This document shows, one piece after another, positions 53,925-62,843 of a stretch of DNA of 64,000 bases. The translations under genes and the position numbers were made by a program. The notes beneath the pieces were generated by a model that saw nothing but the letters and a program-made list of their open reading frames with translations, ran no database searches and was not told where the DNA came from. The stretch's first letter is position 1. Each line of letters starts with the position of its first letter. The DNA is from UBA4742 sp963773335. Lineage in GTDB: Bacteria > Actinomycetota > Acidimicrobiia > Acidimicrobiales > Acidimicrobilacustridaceae. The DNA lies in the NCBI GenBank assembly GCA_963773335.1, contig CAVZAT010000004.1:62001-126000 (forward strand), written 5' to 3'.

Positions 53925-56303
53925 ATGGCTGAGACGACCATCCAGACGCTACCGGTGCTGCCTTTGAGCCAGGGCGTGGTCCTCCCCCAGATGGTGGTCA
54001 CCATCGCCCTGGAGACCGACGAGGCCCGAGCCGTGGCCGCGGCGGCGGGGACCGGCGGGCGCCTGCTGCTGGTTCCCCGTCTCGATGGCCGCTACGCCCA
54101 GGTGGGCACGGTGGCCAGCGTCGAGGACCGCGGCCCGCTGCCCAACGGCGCACCCGCGTTGGTGATTCGAGCCGAGCGGCGGGCCCGGGTGGGTGCCGGC
54201 GTGGTCGGCGAGGGCGACGCCCTGTGGGTGCAGGCCGAGCTGGTCGACGACTCGACCCCCACCGAACGCACCCACGAGCTGGCCCGTGAGTACCGTGCCG
54301 CGGCCGGACTGCTGCTGGAACGATTGGGCGGCCGGCGCATGAGTGCCATGCTGCGCGACGTCGAGGAGCCCGGAGCTCTGGCCGACACCGCCGGGTGGTG
54401 GCCCGACCTGTCGATCGAGCGCAAGGTCGAGCTGCTGGAGGCCACCGACGTGGACCAGCGCCTGGAGATGGTCACCGCCTGGGTCAAGGAGGCGCTGGCC
54501 GACGGCGAGCTGGCCGACCGCATCCGTTCGGATGTGTCCGAAGGCATGGAGAAGACCCAGCGTGAGTTCCTGCTGCGCCAACAGCTGGCCGCTATCCGGC
54601 GTGAGCTGGGCGAAGAGGGTGACGACGAGGACGGGATCGAGGCCTACCGGGAGCGGCTGGCCGACCGGGACATCCCGGCGGAGGTCGCGGCGGCCATCGA
54701 GCGCGAGCTGGGACGCCTGGAGCGCACCAGTCCGCAGGCCGCCGAGTCGGGCTGGATCCGCACCTGGCTCGACACCGTCATCGAGCTGCCCTGGGGTGTG
54801 CGCTCCACCGACCACCTGGACCTGGGCGATGCCCGGACCGTGCTCGATGCCGACCACTCCGGACTGGAGGAGGTGAAGGACCGCATCGTCGAGGAGCTCG
54901 CCGTGCGCAAGCTGCGGCTGGCTCGGGCGGGCGCGCCGGATTCCCCGGCCGGTCGGGACCGGCCGTCCATCCTGGTGCTGGTGGGTCCGCCCGGTGTGGG
55001 CAAGACTTCGCTCGGCGAGTCGGTGGCCCGCGCCCTGGGTCGCTCGTTCGTCCGGGTGGCGCTGGGCGGCGTGCGTGACGAGGCGGAGATCCGTGGGCAC
55101 CGCCGTACCTACGTCGGCGCCCAGCCGGGCCGCATCGTGCGGGCCATGGTCGAAGCGGGCACCATGAACCCGGTTTTCCTGCTCGACGAGATCGACAAGG
55201 TGGGCAGCGATTGGCGTGGCGATCCCTCGTCGGCCCTGCTCGAGGTGCTGGACCCCGCGCAGAACCACTCCTTCCGGGATCACTACCTGGAGGTCGACCT
55301 GGACCTGTCCGGTGTCCTGTTCATCGCCACCGCCAACGTCCTCGACACCATCCCCGCTCCCCTGCTCGACCGCTTGGAGGTCATCACCCTCGACGGCTAC
55401 ACCGACGAGGAGAAGGTGGTCATCGCCCGTGACCACCTGCTGGCCCGCCAGGTGGAGCGCAACGGGCTGGAACCCGACGAGGTCGAGGTCACCGACGAGG
55501 CCCTGGCCACGCTGGTGTCGGACTACACCCGTGAGGCCGGCGTGCGCAGCCTGGAGCGCCAGTTGGGCAAAGTCCTGCGCAAGACAGCCACGCAAGTGGC
55601 TGCGAGGGCTGACACGCAAGTGGCTGCGAGGGCTGACACGCAAGTGGCTGCGAGGGCTGACACCGAGGTGTTCACCGTCGATGTGGCCGCGGTTCGCCAG
55701 GCGTTGGGCCGGGCCCGGGTCACTCGCGACGAGGCCAACCGGACCCCGGCCACCGGGGTGGTGAACGGCTTGGCCGTCACCGGCGCGGGCGGGGACGTCC
55801 TGGTGGTCGAGGCCACGGCCATGGACGGCGAGCAGGGGCTCACCCTCACTGGCCAGCTGGGCGACGTGATGACCGAATCGGGCCAGATCGCGCTGTCCTT
55901 CATCCGGGCCAACCGCCAGGAGTTGGGCATCGACCCGGTGGCGTTGGAACGTCGCATCCATGTGCACTTCCCCGCGGGAGCGGTGCCCAAGGACGGGCCC
56001 TCGGCCGGGGTCACCATGACCACGGCGCTGGCCAGCCTCCTCAGCGATCGCCCGGTGAAGCCCTCGGTGGCCATGACCGGGGAGGTCACCCTGCAGGGCA
56101 AGGTGCTGCCCATCGGGGGCGTCAAGCAGAAGTTGCTGGCCGCCCACCGGGCCGGCATCACCGACGTCATCATCCCCGCCCGCAACGAGCCTGATCTCGA
56201 CGACCTGCCCGACACCATCCGGGACGGGCTGGTCATCCACCCGGTGGCCGACGTGCGCGAGGTGCTCGAGCTGGCGCTGGAGCCCGCGGCGGTGGCCGCC
56301 TGA
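53925..56303 (+). CDS. lon: ATP-dependent protease Lon (endopeptidase La)
   Basis: A 792-aa AAA+ serine protease degrading misfolded and regulatory proteins. The N-terminal substrate domain (LPVLPLSQGVVLPQMVV...) covers residues 8-200. Walker A is GPPGVGKTS near 354 and Walker B VFLLDEIDKV near 420. The P-domain has the catalytic Ser in KDGPSAGVTM near 690 and Lys in GGVKQKLLAA near 733. AGGAG lies before the ATG. Between the ATPase lid and the protease domain (residues 556-579) an 8-residue unit, TQVAARAD, is repeated three times with identical DNA. Confidence 0.96.
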   Translation: MAETTIQTLPVLPLSQGVVLPQMVVTIALETDEARAVAAAAGTGGRLLLVPRLDGRYAQVGTVASVEDRGPLPNGAPALVIRAERRARVGAGVVGEGDALWVQAELVDDSTPTERTHELAREYRAAAGLLLERLGGRRMSAMLRDVEEPGALADTAGWWPDLSIERKVELLEATDVDQRLEMVTAWVKEALADGELADRIRSDVSEGMEKTQREFLLRQQLAAIRRELGEEGDDEDGIEAYRERLADRDIPAEVAAAIERELGRLERTSPQAAESGWIRTWLDTVIELPWGVRSTDHLDLGDARTVLDADHSGLEEVKDRIVEELAVRKLRLARAGAPDSPAGRDRPSILVLVGPPGVGKTSLGESVARALGRSFVRVALGGVRDEAEIRGHRRTYVGAQPGRIVRAMVEAGTMNPVFLLDEIDKVGSDWRGDPSSALLEVLDPAQNHSFRDHYLEVDLDLSGVLFIATANVLDTIPAPLLDRLEVITLDGYTDEEKVVIARDHLLARQVERNGLEPDEVEVTDEALATLVSDYTREAGVRSLERQLGKVLRKTATQVAARADTQVAARADTQVAARADTEVFTVDVAAVRQALGRARVTRDEANRTPATGVVNGLAVTGAGGDVLVVEATAMDGEQGLTLTGQLGDVMTESGQIALSFIRANRQELGIDPVALERRIHVHFPAGAVPKDGPSAGVTMTTALASLLSDRPVKPSVAMTGEVTLQGKVLPIGGVKQKLLAAHRAGITDVIIPARNEPDLDDLPDTIRDGLVIHPVADVREVLELALEPAAVAA
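55590..55661 (+). repeat. Three identical 24-bp in-frame repeats inside lon
   Basis: Units at 55590, 55614 and 55638, each beginning ACGCAAGTGGCTGCGAGG and coding for TQVAARAD. They are identical base for base and use codons (GCT, CAA, AGG) rarer than those of the surrounding gene. The array lies at the linker between the AAA+ lid and the protease domain. Confidence 0.95.
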
Positions 56304-56304
56304 C

Positions 56305-57288
56305 CTAACCGAAGCGCCGGGTCAGGAAGTCGACCAGCAGGTCGTTGGCGGCCTGGGGCTGCTCGGCCTGGGTGAAGTGGCCACAGCGGGCCAGCTCGCG
56401 CATCTCCAGGTCCCCCACCAGCTCGGGCATCCCCTGAGCCAGGGCCGGGGTCAGGACCGGGTCCCACTCGGCGGTGACCATCAGGCACGGCACACCGTCG
56501 ATGTGGGCGCCCTCCTGTTCGGGGGTGAGCTCCCAGTTGCGATCGAAGTTGCGATACCAGTTCAACCCGCCGGTGAACCCGGTGGCGCGGAACGTGTCGA
56601 CGTAGACGGCCATCTCGGCCGGGTCGAGGAGGGGCTGGCCCAGCCGCGGTCCGGCGATGACGCGCTCGAAGGTGGTCCCCTCGGTGACCGTCGCGGCGGC
56701 CGCGGCCACCTCCTCGGGCGACACCGCGGAGCGCCACAGGGCGTCGTAGAGGCCGGCCACATCCCGGAGCAGGATCTCGTCGGCCCGACCGGGCTCCTGG
56801 AACTCGACGATGTAGTTGCCGTCGCCGCCCAGCATGCGGAACACCTCGGTGGGCCGCACCGGCATCCGCGCCACGAACGGCGTGTTGAGCCCCACGATTC
56901 CGGCCACCCGATCGGGGTGCAGCAGGGGCATCTGCCAGACCACGAAACCGCCCCAGTCGTGGCCCACGAACACGGCTCGCTCGACGCCCAGGTGATCGAG
57001 CAGGCCGACGAGGTCGCCGGTCAGGTGGAAGATGTCGTAGTCCTCGATCGCTTCGGGGCGGGAGCTGCCGCCGTAGCCACGCTGATCGGGGGCGATGGCC
57101 CGGAAGCCGGCGGCCGCCACCGCCGGGAGCTGGTCGCGCCACCCGTAGGCCAGGTCGGGGAAGCCGTGGGAGAACACCACCACCGGTCGGCTGTCGTCGA
57201 CGGGATCCGGGTCGGCCTCGTAGAGCGAGAGGGTGACGTCGTCGAGCTCGACCAGGCGCTGGGTGGCGCCGGGGATCTGGTAGGTCAT
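56305..57288 (-). CDS. Alpha/beta hydrolase of the epoxide hydrolase type
   Basis: A 327-aa hydrolase. SHGFPDLAYGWRDQLPA (HGxP motif) is near residue 40, the nucleophile Asp in VGHDWGGFVVW near 108, the cap Tyr pair region GGLNWYRNFDRNW near 240, the acid near 270 and the final His in RCGHFTQAEQP near 303. These fit soluble epoxide hydrolases more than dehalogenases. The ATG overlaps the stop of the upstream SCO6745-like gene (ATGA). Confidence 0.88.
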   Translation of the reverse strand: MTYQIPGATQRLVELDDVTLSLYEADPDPVDDSRPVVVFSHGFPDLAYGWRDQLPAVAAAGFRAIAPDQRGYGGSSRPEAIEDYDIFHLTGDLVGLLDHLGVERAVFVGHDWGGFVVWQMPLLHPDRVAGIVGLNTPFVARMPVRPTEVFRMLGGDGNYIVEFQEPGRADEILLRDVAGLYDALWRSAVSPEEVAAAAATVTEGTTFERVIAGPRLGQPLLDPAEMAVYVDTFRATGFTGGLNWYRNFDRNWELTPEQEGAHIDGVPCLMVTAEWDPVLTPALAQGMPELVGDLEMRELARCGHFTQAEQPQAANDLLVDFLTRRFG

Positions 57289-58151
57289 GATGGCTCCGAA
57301 CGGGTGTCTGGGCGGATTCCGAAGGTGCCCGAGTCGACGAGGGCGCGGCTCAGCGGGCGGACCAGCTCACGCAGGCGCTGGCAGCCGTCGGCCCCCAGGC
57401 GGTCCCAGGGGGCCATGGTCAACTCGTCGGTGCGGGCCTCGAGGTCAAGCCGATGGGCTCGGCCTTCCTCGGTGGGCGACTCGTGCTCGTCGAGCCAACC
57501 GCGCTCGACCAGGCCGTGGCGGGCCATGGTCCACTCCTCGTCGGTCCGGGCCCGGGTGTGCTGGAGCACAGCGCGGGGCACCTCACCGCTGGCCGCGTGG
57601 ATGATGAGGGCCTCCAGACCGGAGATCCCCTGCTCCACCAGGCAGGCGATGTGGGCGTCGCCGCGGAACTCCCGTAGCAGGGTCACTGCGTGCCACAGCG
57701 CCAGATGGGGGGGATCGGGCCAGTCGAGGGCGGCGTGCGCGGCGTAGAGCGGCCGTCCGTCGAGGGTGCAGGCCTCGGTGGCCACCCGTGCCAGCCGGGC
57801 GGCCTCGGCCACCGCCTCGCCTTCCAGGGTGTCGCCCAGGACCCGCCGCAGCGTGGCGTCGACACCGGCCCGCCGGGCGCCGAGGAGGTCGGCCGGGCTG
57901 GCCAGGGCCCAGGCCGCCGGGATGGCGGCCCGCACCAGGTCGGGTGAGAAGTTGTAGAAGGTGGCGATCACGACCTCGGCGGCAACCGGCCCGAGGGCCG
58001 CGGCCCGGGACGCGAAGTAGCCCATCTGGCGATCGACGATGCCCAGTGCCGCGTAGGCCTCGGCCGGCTCGGGCGCGAAGTAGACGCACCCGTGATAGGG
58101 CTCGAGCGTCCGATGCATCTTTCGGGCGAGCGTCGATTCGAGCGTCGTCAA
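57285..58151 (-). CDS. SCO6745-like helical protein (putative HTH)
   Basis: A 288-aa protein of the actinobacterial SCO6745 family, of unknown function. The family opening MHRTLEPYHGCVYFAPEPAEAYAALG, then GYFASRAAALGPVAAEVVIATFYNFSP, is clear. The C-terminal part has a MarR-like winged-helix feel (EEWTMARHGLVERGWLDEHESPTEEGRAHR). I chose the TTG at 58151, which follows a GGGGGGA ribosome-binding site. The internal ATG of MHRTL is an alternative. It is coupled to the epoxide hydrolase, suggesting a shared role. Confidence 0.8.
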   Translation of the reverse strand: MTTLESTLARKMHRTLEPYHGCVYFAPEPAEAYAALGIVDRQMGYFASRAAALGPVAAEVVIATFYNFSPDLVRAAIPAAWALASPADLLGARRAGVDATLRRVLGDTLEGEAVAEAARLARVATEACTLDGRPLYAAHAALDWPDPPHLALWHAVTLLREFRGDAHIACLVEQGISGLEALIIHAASGEVPRAVLQHTRARTDEEWTMARHGLVERGWLDEHESPTEEGRAHRLDLEARTDELTMAPWDRLGADGCQRLRELVRPLSRALVDSGTFGIRPDTRSEPS

Positions 58152-58177
58152 GGGTCCCCCCGGGCCGTCGAGGCCCG

Positions 58178-58183
58178 AGCCTA
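58178..58183 (-). promoter_or_regulatory. -10 box before the SCO6745-like gene
   Basis: TAGGCT (minus strand), 26 nt before the TTG at 58151. This leaves a short leader that includes the GGGGGGA ribosome-binding site, so it is not leaderless. Confidence 0.35.
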
Positions 58184-58218
58184 TGTTGCCGGAGGACGGG
58201 TGCCGGGGAGGGCTGAGC

Positions 58219-58836
58219 TCAGCCGGCGGCGGCGGAAGCCCGCACCAGGGCGTGTTGCACCAGCTCGAGCAGCGCCATCTTGGTGGCCGCCCGATCACGG
58301 GCGTCGGTGGTCACCATCGGGACGTCGTCGGGCACGGTGAGCGCCTCGCGGACGTCGTCGATGGAGTGCTGCTGCTTGCCGTGGAACAGGTTGACGGCCA
58401 CGATGAACGGGACGCCCTGGGTCTCCATGTAGTCCACGGCCGGGAAGCAGTCCGCCAGACGGCTGGTGTCCACCAGCACCACCGCGCCGATGGCGCCGCG
58501 GACCAGGTCGTCCCACATGAACTTGAACCGGTCCTGCCCGGGCGTGCCGAACAGGTAGAGGATCAGGTCGGAGCCGAGCGTGATGCGCCCGAAGTCCATG
58601 GCCACCGTGGTCGAGGTCTTGCCGGTGTTGGTGCCACCGGTCTCGTCGATCCCTTCGGCCACCTTGGTCATGGCGGCCTCGGTCGTCAGCGGGGCGATCT
58701 CGGAGATGGAGCCCACGAACGTGGTCTTGCCCACCGCGAACCCTCCGGCCACGATGATCTTGACCGGGAGGGGCACGCCCTCGTCGTCTGGGACAGTTTC
58801 GGCTGAGGCTGGGGCCTCAGAGCGCTTGAAGGCCAT
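58219..58836 (-). CDS. cvnD: Conservon GTPase CvnD (Ras-like)
   Basis: A 205-aa small GTPase/ATPase of the actinobacterial conservon. The P-loop is GGFAVGKTTFV near residue 31, then the switch region DFGRITLG, FGTPGQDRF (G3) near 95 and VAVNLFHG (degenerate G4) near 150. As in MglA-like proteins, it is expected to work with the roadblock protein CvnB as its regulator. It overlaps cvnC by 20 nt and ends the cvnABCD operon. Confidence 0.92.
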   Translation of the reverse strand: MAFKRSEAPASAETVPDDEGVPLPVKIIVAGGFAVGKTTFVGSISEIAPLTTEAAMTKVAEGIDETGGTNTGKTSTTVAMDFGRITLGSDLILYLFGTPGQDRFKFMWDDLVRGAIGAVVLVDTSRLADCFPAVDYMETQGVPFIVAVNLFHGKQQHSIDDVREALTVPDDVPMVTTDARDRAATKMALLELVQHALVRASAAAG

Positions 58837-59194
58837 CGAGCACCCTTTCGAGCAGTTTGAGGTCCGGGCGTTCGCCCGTCTTGGAGTGTTGCGGCTGGTA
58901 ACTCGTCAGGAGACCCTGCTCGGCCATGTCGCCCACCAGGACTCGCGCCACCCCGAGGGGGACGCTGAGGTGGGCGGAGATCTCGGCGATCGAGATCGGG
59001 GCATTGCAGAGGGAGACGATCTTCTTGCGTTCGAGGGCCAGTCGGGGCGCAGCGGACACGCCCTGGGGGGTGACCCGGACAAGGGTTTCGAGCGGCAGGT
59101 CGACAGACGAGCGCGTGCGACCCTGCGTGATCACGTACGAACGTACGCGAAAGGCGGGGCCGCCATCGTCGGACTCGTCGTCGAACGTGCTCAT
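58817..59194 (-). CDS. cvnC: Conservon protein CvnC (DUF742)
   Basis: A 125-aa DUF742 protein. FRVRSYVITQGRTRS near residue 15, the ALERKKIVSLCNAPISIAEISAHLSVPLGVARVLVGDMAEQG winged-helix-like core (about 52-95) and the ending LLERVLDGLQAL are typical. The ATG at 59194 overlaps the cvnB stop (ATGA). In Streptomyces conservons CvnC associates with CvnB and CvnD at the membrane kinase CvnA. The exact role is unknown. Confidence 0.92.
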   Translation of the reverse strand: MSTFDDESDDGGPAFRVRSYVITQGRTRSSVDLPLETLVRVTPQGVSAAPRLALERKKIVSLCNAPISIAEISAHLSVPLGVARVLVGDMAEQGLLTSYQPQHSKTGERPDLKLLERVLDGLQAL

Positions 59195-59610
59195 CGCGGG
59201 AGCGCGCTCTGCAGCTCTGCCCGAAGCTCGGGCGTGAGGACGGCGCCGGCCTTCTCGACCAGCACGGCCATCTCGTAGCCGACCAGTCCGACGTCGCACT
59301 CGGCGTTGGCCACGCAGGCCAGGCCCGATCCGTCGCTGATGCCCGTGACGAAGAGGAAGGCGTTCTCCATCTCGATGATCACCTCGTTCACCGCACCGCC
59401 GCCGAAGCGCCCGGCGGCTCCGTAGGCCAGACCGATCAGGCCCGAGGCCACGGCTGCGAAGCGGTCGGCGGCGTCACGGTCGAGGCCCGACGAGGTGGCG
59501 ATGGGGAGCCCATCGGACGACACGACGACCGCCTCGTTCACACCGGGCACTCGCTCGGCGAAGTTCTGCACCAGCCAGTTGAGGTTCCTGGCTTCGGAGC
59601 TGAGTTCCAT
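59191..59610 (-). CDS. cvnB: Conservon roadblock/LC7 protein CvnB
   Basis: A 139-aa roadblock/LC7-domain protein. LNWLVQNFAERVPGVNEAVVVSSDGLPIATS (residues 9-39) and the AAVASGLIGLAYGAAGRFGGG helix are typical of the MglB-like regulators of small GTPases. It probably forms a dimer that binds CvnD. It lies 51 nt after cvnA on the same strand and overlaps cvnC. Confidence 0.93.
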   Translation of the reverse strand: MELSSEARNLNWLVQNFAERVPGVNEAVVVSSDGLPIATSSGLDRDAADRFAAVASGLIGLAYGAAGRFGGGAVNEVIIEMENAFLFVTGISDGSGLACVANAECDVGLVGYEMAVLVEKAGAVLTPELRAELQSALPR

Positions 59611-59661
59611 GGTTGAGTTCCTGTCCTCCGGGAGTCGTGCGGGGTCGTCAGGGCTTGTGGA

Positions 59662-62562
59662 TCACGATTCGGGCGTGTCGGTACTTGGTGCATCGGCTCC
59701 ACCACGGCCCTTATTGAGCCCTGAGCGGTAGCGAGACAGCATCTTGCGCACTTCCTCGGGCGATCGTTGGCTGTTGGCGGTGGTGCGGGTAGCCATCATG
59801 GGCATCCCACCGCCGGCGGCATCCTCCGAGCGCTTCTTGGGGGTCCGTCGCACCAGACCGGCCGCGGTGAGCTCAGCCGGGGCCTCGGCCTTGGCCTCGG
59901 GGGCCTCGACGGCTGCCTCGGTGGCGGTGACCACCGGGGTCTCCTCGGCCGTGGCAGGCGTGGACTCGGGGGCGACCGTGGGAGCATCGGCCACGCCGGC
60001 CACCCCGAATGCCCCGGGAACGCTGTCGAGCTCCGACAGGCCGTCGGCGCTGGGTTCAGTGGGGAGCTGGCCCGGGGCGTTCTCGACCGGTCCGGGGGCG
60101 AGCTCGTCGCTGACCAGCGATTGCAGGCCCCGCTCGAAGTCGTCGCCCTCGGGGACGGCGTCGAGGTAGCTGCCCGGTTCCTCGGTCAGGTCGTCGACCG
60201 TGGTCGCGTCATCGGCTTCGGCGGCCGGGGCGGCTTCGGCGGCCGACGCGGCTTCGGCGGCATGGACCTCGTCCGCGAACTCGACCCGGTCGAGCGTGTC
60301 CGCGAACTCCTCGAGCTCGAGGTCGACGCCGGCGGTCGCGTCGGCGGCCACGGCCGCATCGGTCTCCTCGTCGACCACCACGACGTCGGGCTCGGCCACC
60401 TCCGTGGCCGCGACCGGCGGAGCGGGGGGAGCCGCGACATCGGTGGCCTCGTCGGTGACCACCGGGGCGGTCATGGGCTGGCCGTCCACCGTGACCAGCT
60501 CGGGCGGCAGGGTCACCAGGGCGGTGACGCCACCCGAGGGCGACGAGGTCAGCCGCACGGCCACTCCGAAGCGCGACGCCAGACGGCCGATGACGATGAA
60601 GCCCAGGGAGCGGCTCAGGGCCAGACCGACGAGTGGCGGGCGGGCCAGCTGGTTGTTGGCCTCGCCCAGCTGATCGGCGCTCATGCCGATGCCCTGGTCG
60701 CTGACCGACAGCGTGTAGCCGTCCTCGGCCCGGTGGCCGACGATCTCGACGGTGGTGTCGGGCGGCGAGAAGTGGGTGGCGTTCTCCATCAGCTCGGAGA
60801 GCAGGTGCGCCAGGTCGACGGCCACGTTGCCGCCCACCGTCACGTCGTCGAGGGCCAGCAGGGAGATGCGAGCGAAGTCCTCGACCTCGCCGATGGCCAC
60901 GCGGACCACGTCGGCCAGGGCGACCGGACGGCCACGGCGGCGGGGCGGCTCGGCGCCGGCCAGCACCAGCAGCGACTCAGCGTTGCGTCGCATGCGGGTG
61001 GCGAGGTGGTCGAGCTTGAAGAGGTTGTCGAGCTGGTCGGCGTCCTCCTCGTTGGCCTCGAGCTGATCGATGAACTCGATCTGGCGGTCGAGCAGCGTCT
61101 GGTTCCGGCGGGCCAGGTTGATGAAGATGTCGCCGATGCCCTTGCGCAGCAGGGCGCCCTGTTCCTCGGCCACCTCGATGGTCACGTGCTGGATCGAGTT
61201 GAAGGCGTCGGCCAGCTGGCCGATCTCGTCCTTGGAGCTGATGTCGATGGGCGCCAGGGCCTCGGTGAGCGAGGCGCCGCTCTCATCGGGGTTCCGCAGG
61301 CGCTCGACCAGCCCGGGCAGCTTGTCGGTGGACAGCGTGTAGGCCGCCGTCGTGAGCTTCTTCAGCGGCACGGTCACGGCCCGGGCCACGTAGAAGGCGA
61401 TCAGGAGGGCGATGGCGATCGAGCCGAAGGCGCCGACCACGAACAGGGTGGCTTCCTGCTGGGCCTTGGACCGCAACGACTGGGCGGTGCTCGACACCTC
61501 GCCGATGATGCTGCTCTCGGCCGACTTGAGCTGGGTCAGCTGGTCGTTGGCCGCCTTGACCGTGGCGGTCTTGTCGATGGGGACGTAGTTGCCGTCCTGG
61601 TCGATGGTCACCTTGGGCGACCAGGGCGCCAGGTTGACGCCCGAGGGGGCCACCTGGGTGGGTACGCTGTTGGAGGCGTTGAGGGGGCTCGTGGTGTTCG
61701 AGTCGGCCGTCGGGTAGGCGAAGGTGACGGTGTCGAAGATCTGCTTCTCGACCGCGGCCATGGCCGCCCCGGAGGTGGAGCCCGTGGCGTTGCGCAGCAG
61801 GCTCTTCTGATCGGCGGTGGCCGAGTCGTAGTAGACGTTCTCGGCGTTGCCCTCGTTGCCGGATGCGGCGGTCAGGGCGTTGTAGACGCCGCAACTCGAG
61901 TTGACGACCTGGCAGGGCACGGCCGCCTGGCCGTTGCTGGGCCAGGTCTGGGGGAACTGACCGGCCTGCACGAGCGCCACCGACAGGGCGGCCTGGTTGG
62001 CGTCGGCAGCCTTGACCGCGTTGAGGTTGGCGAAGGTGGTCAGGCCCCGGGCCAGCTCGGGGTCATTGGCCGAGGCGGCGATGGCCGTGTTGAGCTGGGC
62101 CAGGTCGGTCGAGGCGTTGTCGTACTGGCCGATGGCGGTGGGTGCGGGGGTCTCGAGTCCGTCCACCGAACGGCGCTGGGTGTCGAGGTTGCCAAGGGCG
62201 CTGTTGACGGCGCTCACGTCCTTGGCCAGGTCCGCCGACTCCTTGCCCGGGTTCACCTTGTGCAGCGTGGTGTTGAACTGGGTGATGGCCGCGTCGGTGG
62301 CCTTGCGCTGGGCGGCCAGCTCGTCGTGCCACTGCGTGCCGGCGCTGGCCATGTAGGCCGCGGAGTAGATGGCTTCACGCTGCAGCTGATGGGCGACGTC
62401 CGCGTTGACCGCGGCCATGTTGGCCAGCTGCTCGACTCGCTGGGTCGTGCTCGCCGTGCTGAGCCGTTGACTCACGCCGACATAGCCCAGGATGAGCAGC
62501 ACCAGGACCGGCGCCACGAGCACGGCGATCAGCTTGGTTCCGACCTTCATGTTCTTGAGCAT
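59662..62562 (-). CDS. cvnA: Conservon sensor kinase-like protein CvnA
   Basis: A 966-aa membrane protein. The first membrane segment (about 12-32) is followed by a 340-residue outer NIT-like (nitrate/nitrite sensing) helical domain. A second membrane helix (VVGAFGSIAIALLIAFYVA, about 375-393), HAMP, then a dimerisation region NLARRNQTLLDRQIEFIDQLE near 505 and a HATPase domain (SELMENATHFSPP near 587, SDQGIGMS near 625) follow. No conserved phospho-accepting His is seen, as usual for CvnA. The last about 280 residues are a long, acidic Ala/Glu/Pro-rich tail ending in a basic region. The ATG at 62562 has GAGG upstream. Confidence 0.92.
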   Translation of the reverse strand: MLKNMKVGTKLIAVLVAPVLVLLILGYVGVSQRLSTASTTQRVEQLANMAAVNADVAHQLQREAIYSAAYMASAGTQWHDELAAQRKATDAAITQFNTTLHKVNPGKESADLAKDVSAVNSALGNLDTQRRSVDGLETPAPTAIGQYDNASTDLAQLNTAIAASANDPELARGLTTFANLNAVKAADANQAALSVALVQAGQFPQTWPSNGQAAVPCQVVNSSCGVYNALTAASGNEGNAENVYYDSATADQKSLLRNATGSTSGAAMAAVEKQIFDTVTFAYPTADSNTTSPLNASNSVPTQVAPSGVNLAPWSPKVTIDQDGNYVPIDKTATVKAANDQLTQLKSAESSIIGEVSSTAQSLRSKAQQEATLFVVGAFGSIAIALLIAFYVARAVTVPLKKLTTAAYTLSTDKLPGLVERLRNPDESGASLTEALAPIDISSKDEIGQLADAFNSIQHVTIEVAEEQGALLRKGIGDIFINLARRNQTLLDRQIEFIDQLEANEEDADQLDNLFKLDHLATRMRRNAESLLVLAGAEPPRRRGRPVALADVVRVAIGEVEDFARISLLALDDVTVGGNVAVDLAHLLSELMENATHFSPPDTTVEIVGHRAEDGYTLSVSDQGIGMSADQLGEANNQLARPPLVGLALSRSLGFIVIGRLASRFGVAVRLTSSPSGGVTALVTLPPELVTVDGQPMTAPVVTDEATDVAAPPAPPVAATEVAEPDVVVVDEETDAAVAADATAGVDLELEEFADTLDRVEFADEVHAAEAASAAEAAPAAEADDATTVDDLTEEPGSYLDAVPEGDDFERGLQSLVSDELAPGPVENAPGQLPTEPSADGLSELDSVPGAFGVAGVADAPTVAPESTPATAEETPVVTATEAAVEAPEAKAEAPAELTAAGLVRRTPKKRSEDAAGGGMPMMATRTTANSQRSPEEVRKMLSRYRSGLNKGRGGADAPSTDTPES

Positions 62563-62793
62563 CACTTGCCTCGGGTCTGTTCGATCGATCCCCGTTGGAG
62601 TCCTGCATCCATCGACCGGGCCGGCCCGATCTTGAGCGCTCGAACGACGAATTTCATCGGCGTCATCTCCCGTCGAACACCCCACCGCGGCACCCACCGC
62701 CGACGATCCCGCTCGCCGTGACGGCCACAGTAACCGCGCCGTCCGCATCCGCCGAGTTGTCGACGCGACGCAACAATCCCGCGGTGGCGCGCC

Positions 62794-62809
62794 GTTGCTC
62801 GCTAGTCTG
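62794..62809 (+). promoter_or_regulatory. Promoter motif of the RDD gene
   Basis: GTTGCTCGCTAGTCTG matches the motif at 40665 in 14 of 16 bases. TAGTCT (62803-62808) would be the -10, 35 nt before the GTG, and GAGGA supplies a ribosome-binding site. The rest of the 281-bp gap to cvnA shows nothing else I can name. Confidence 0.45.
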
Positions 62810-62843
62810 TCGGCGATTCGACCGAGCTAGAGAGGACAGCGGC

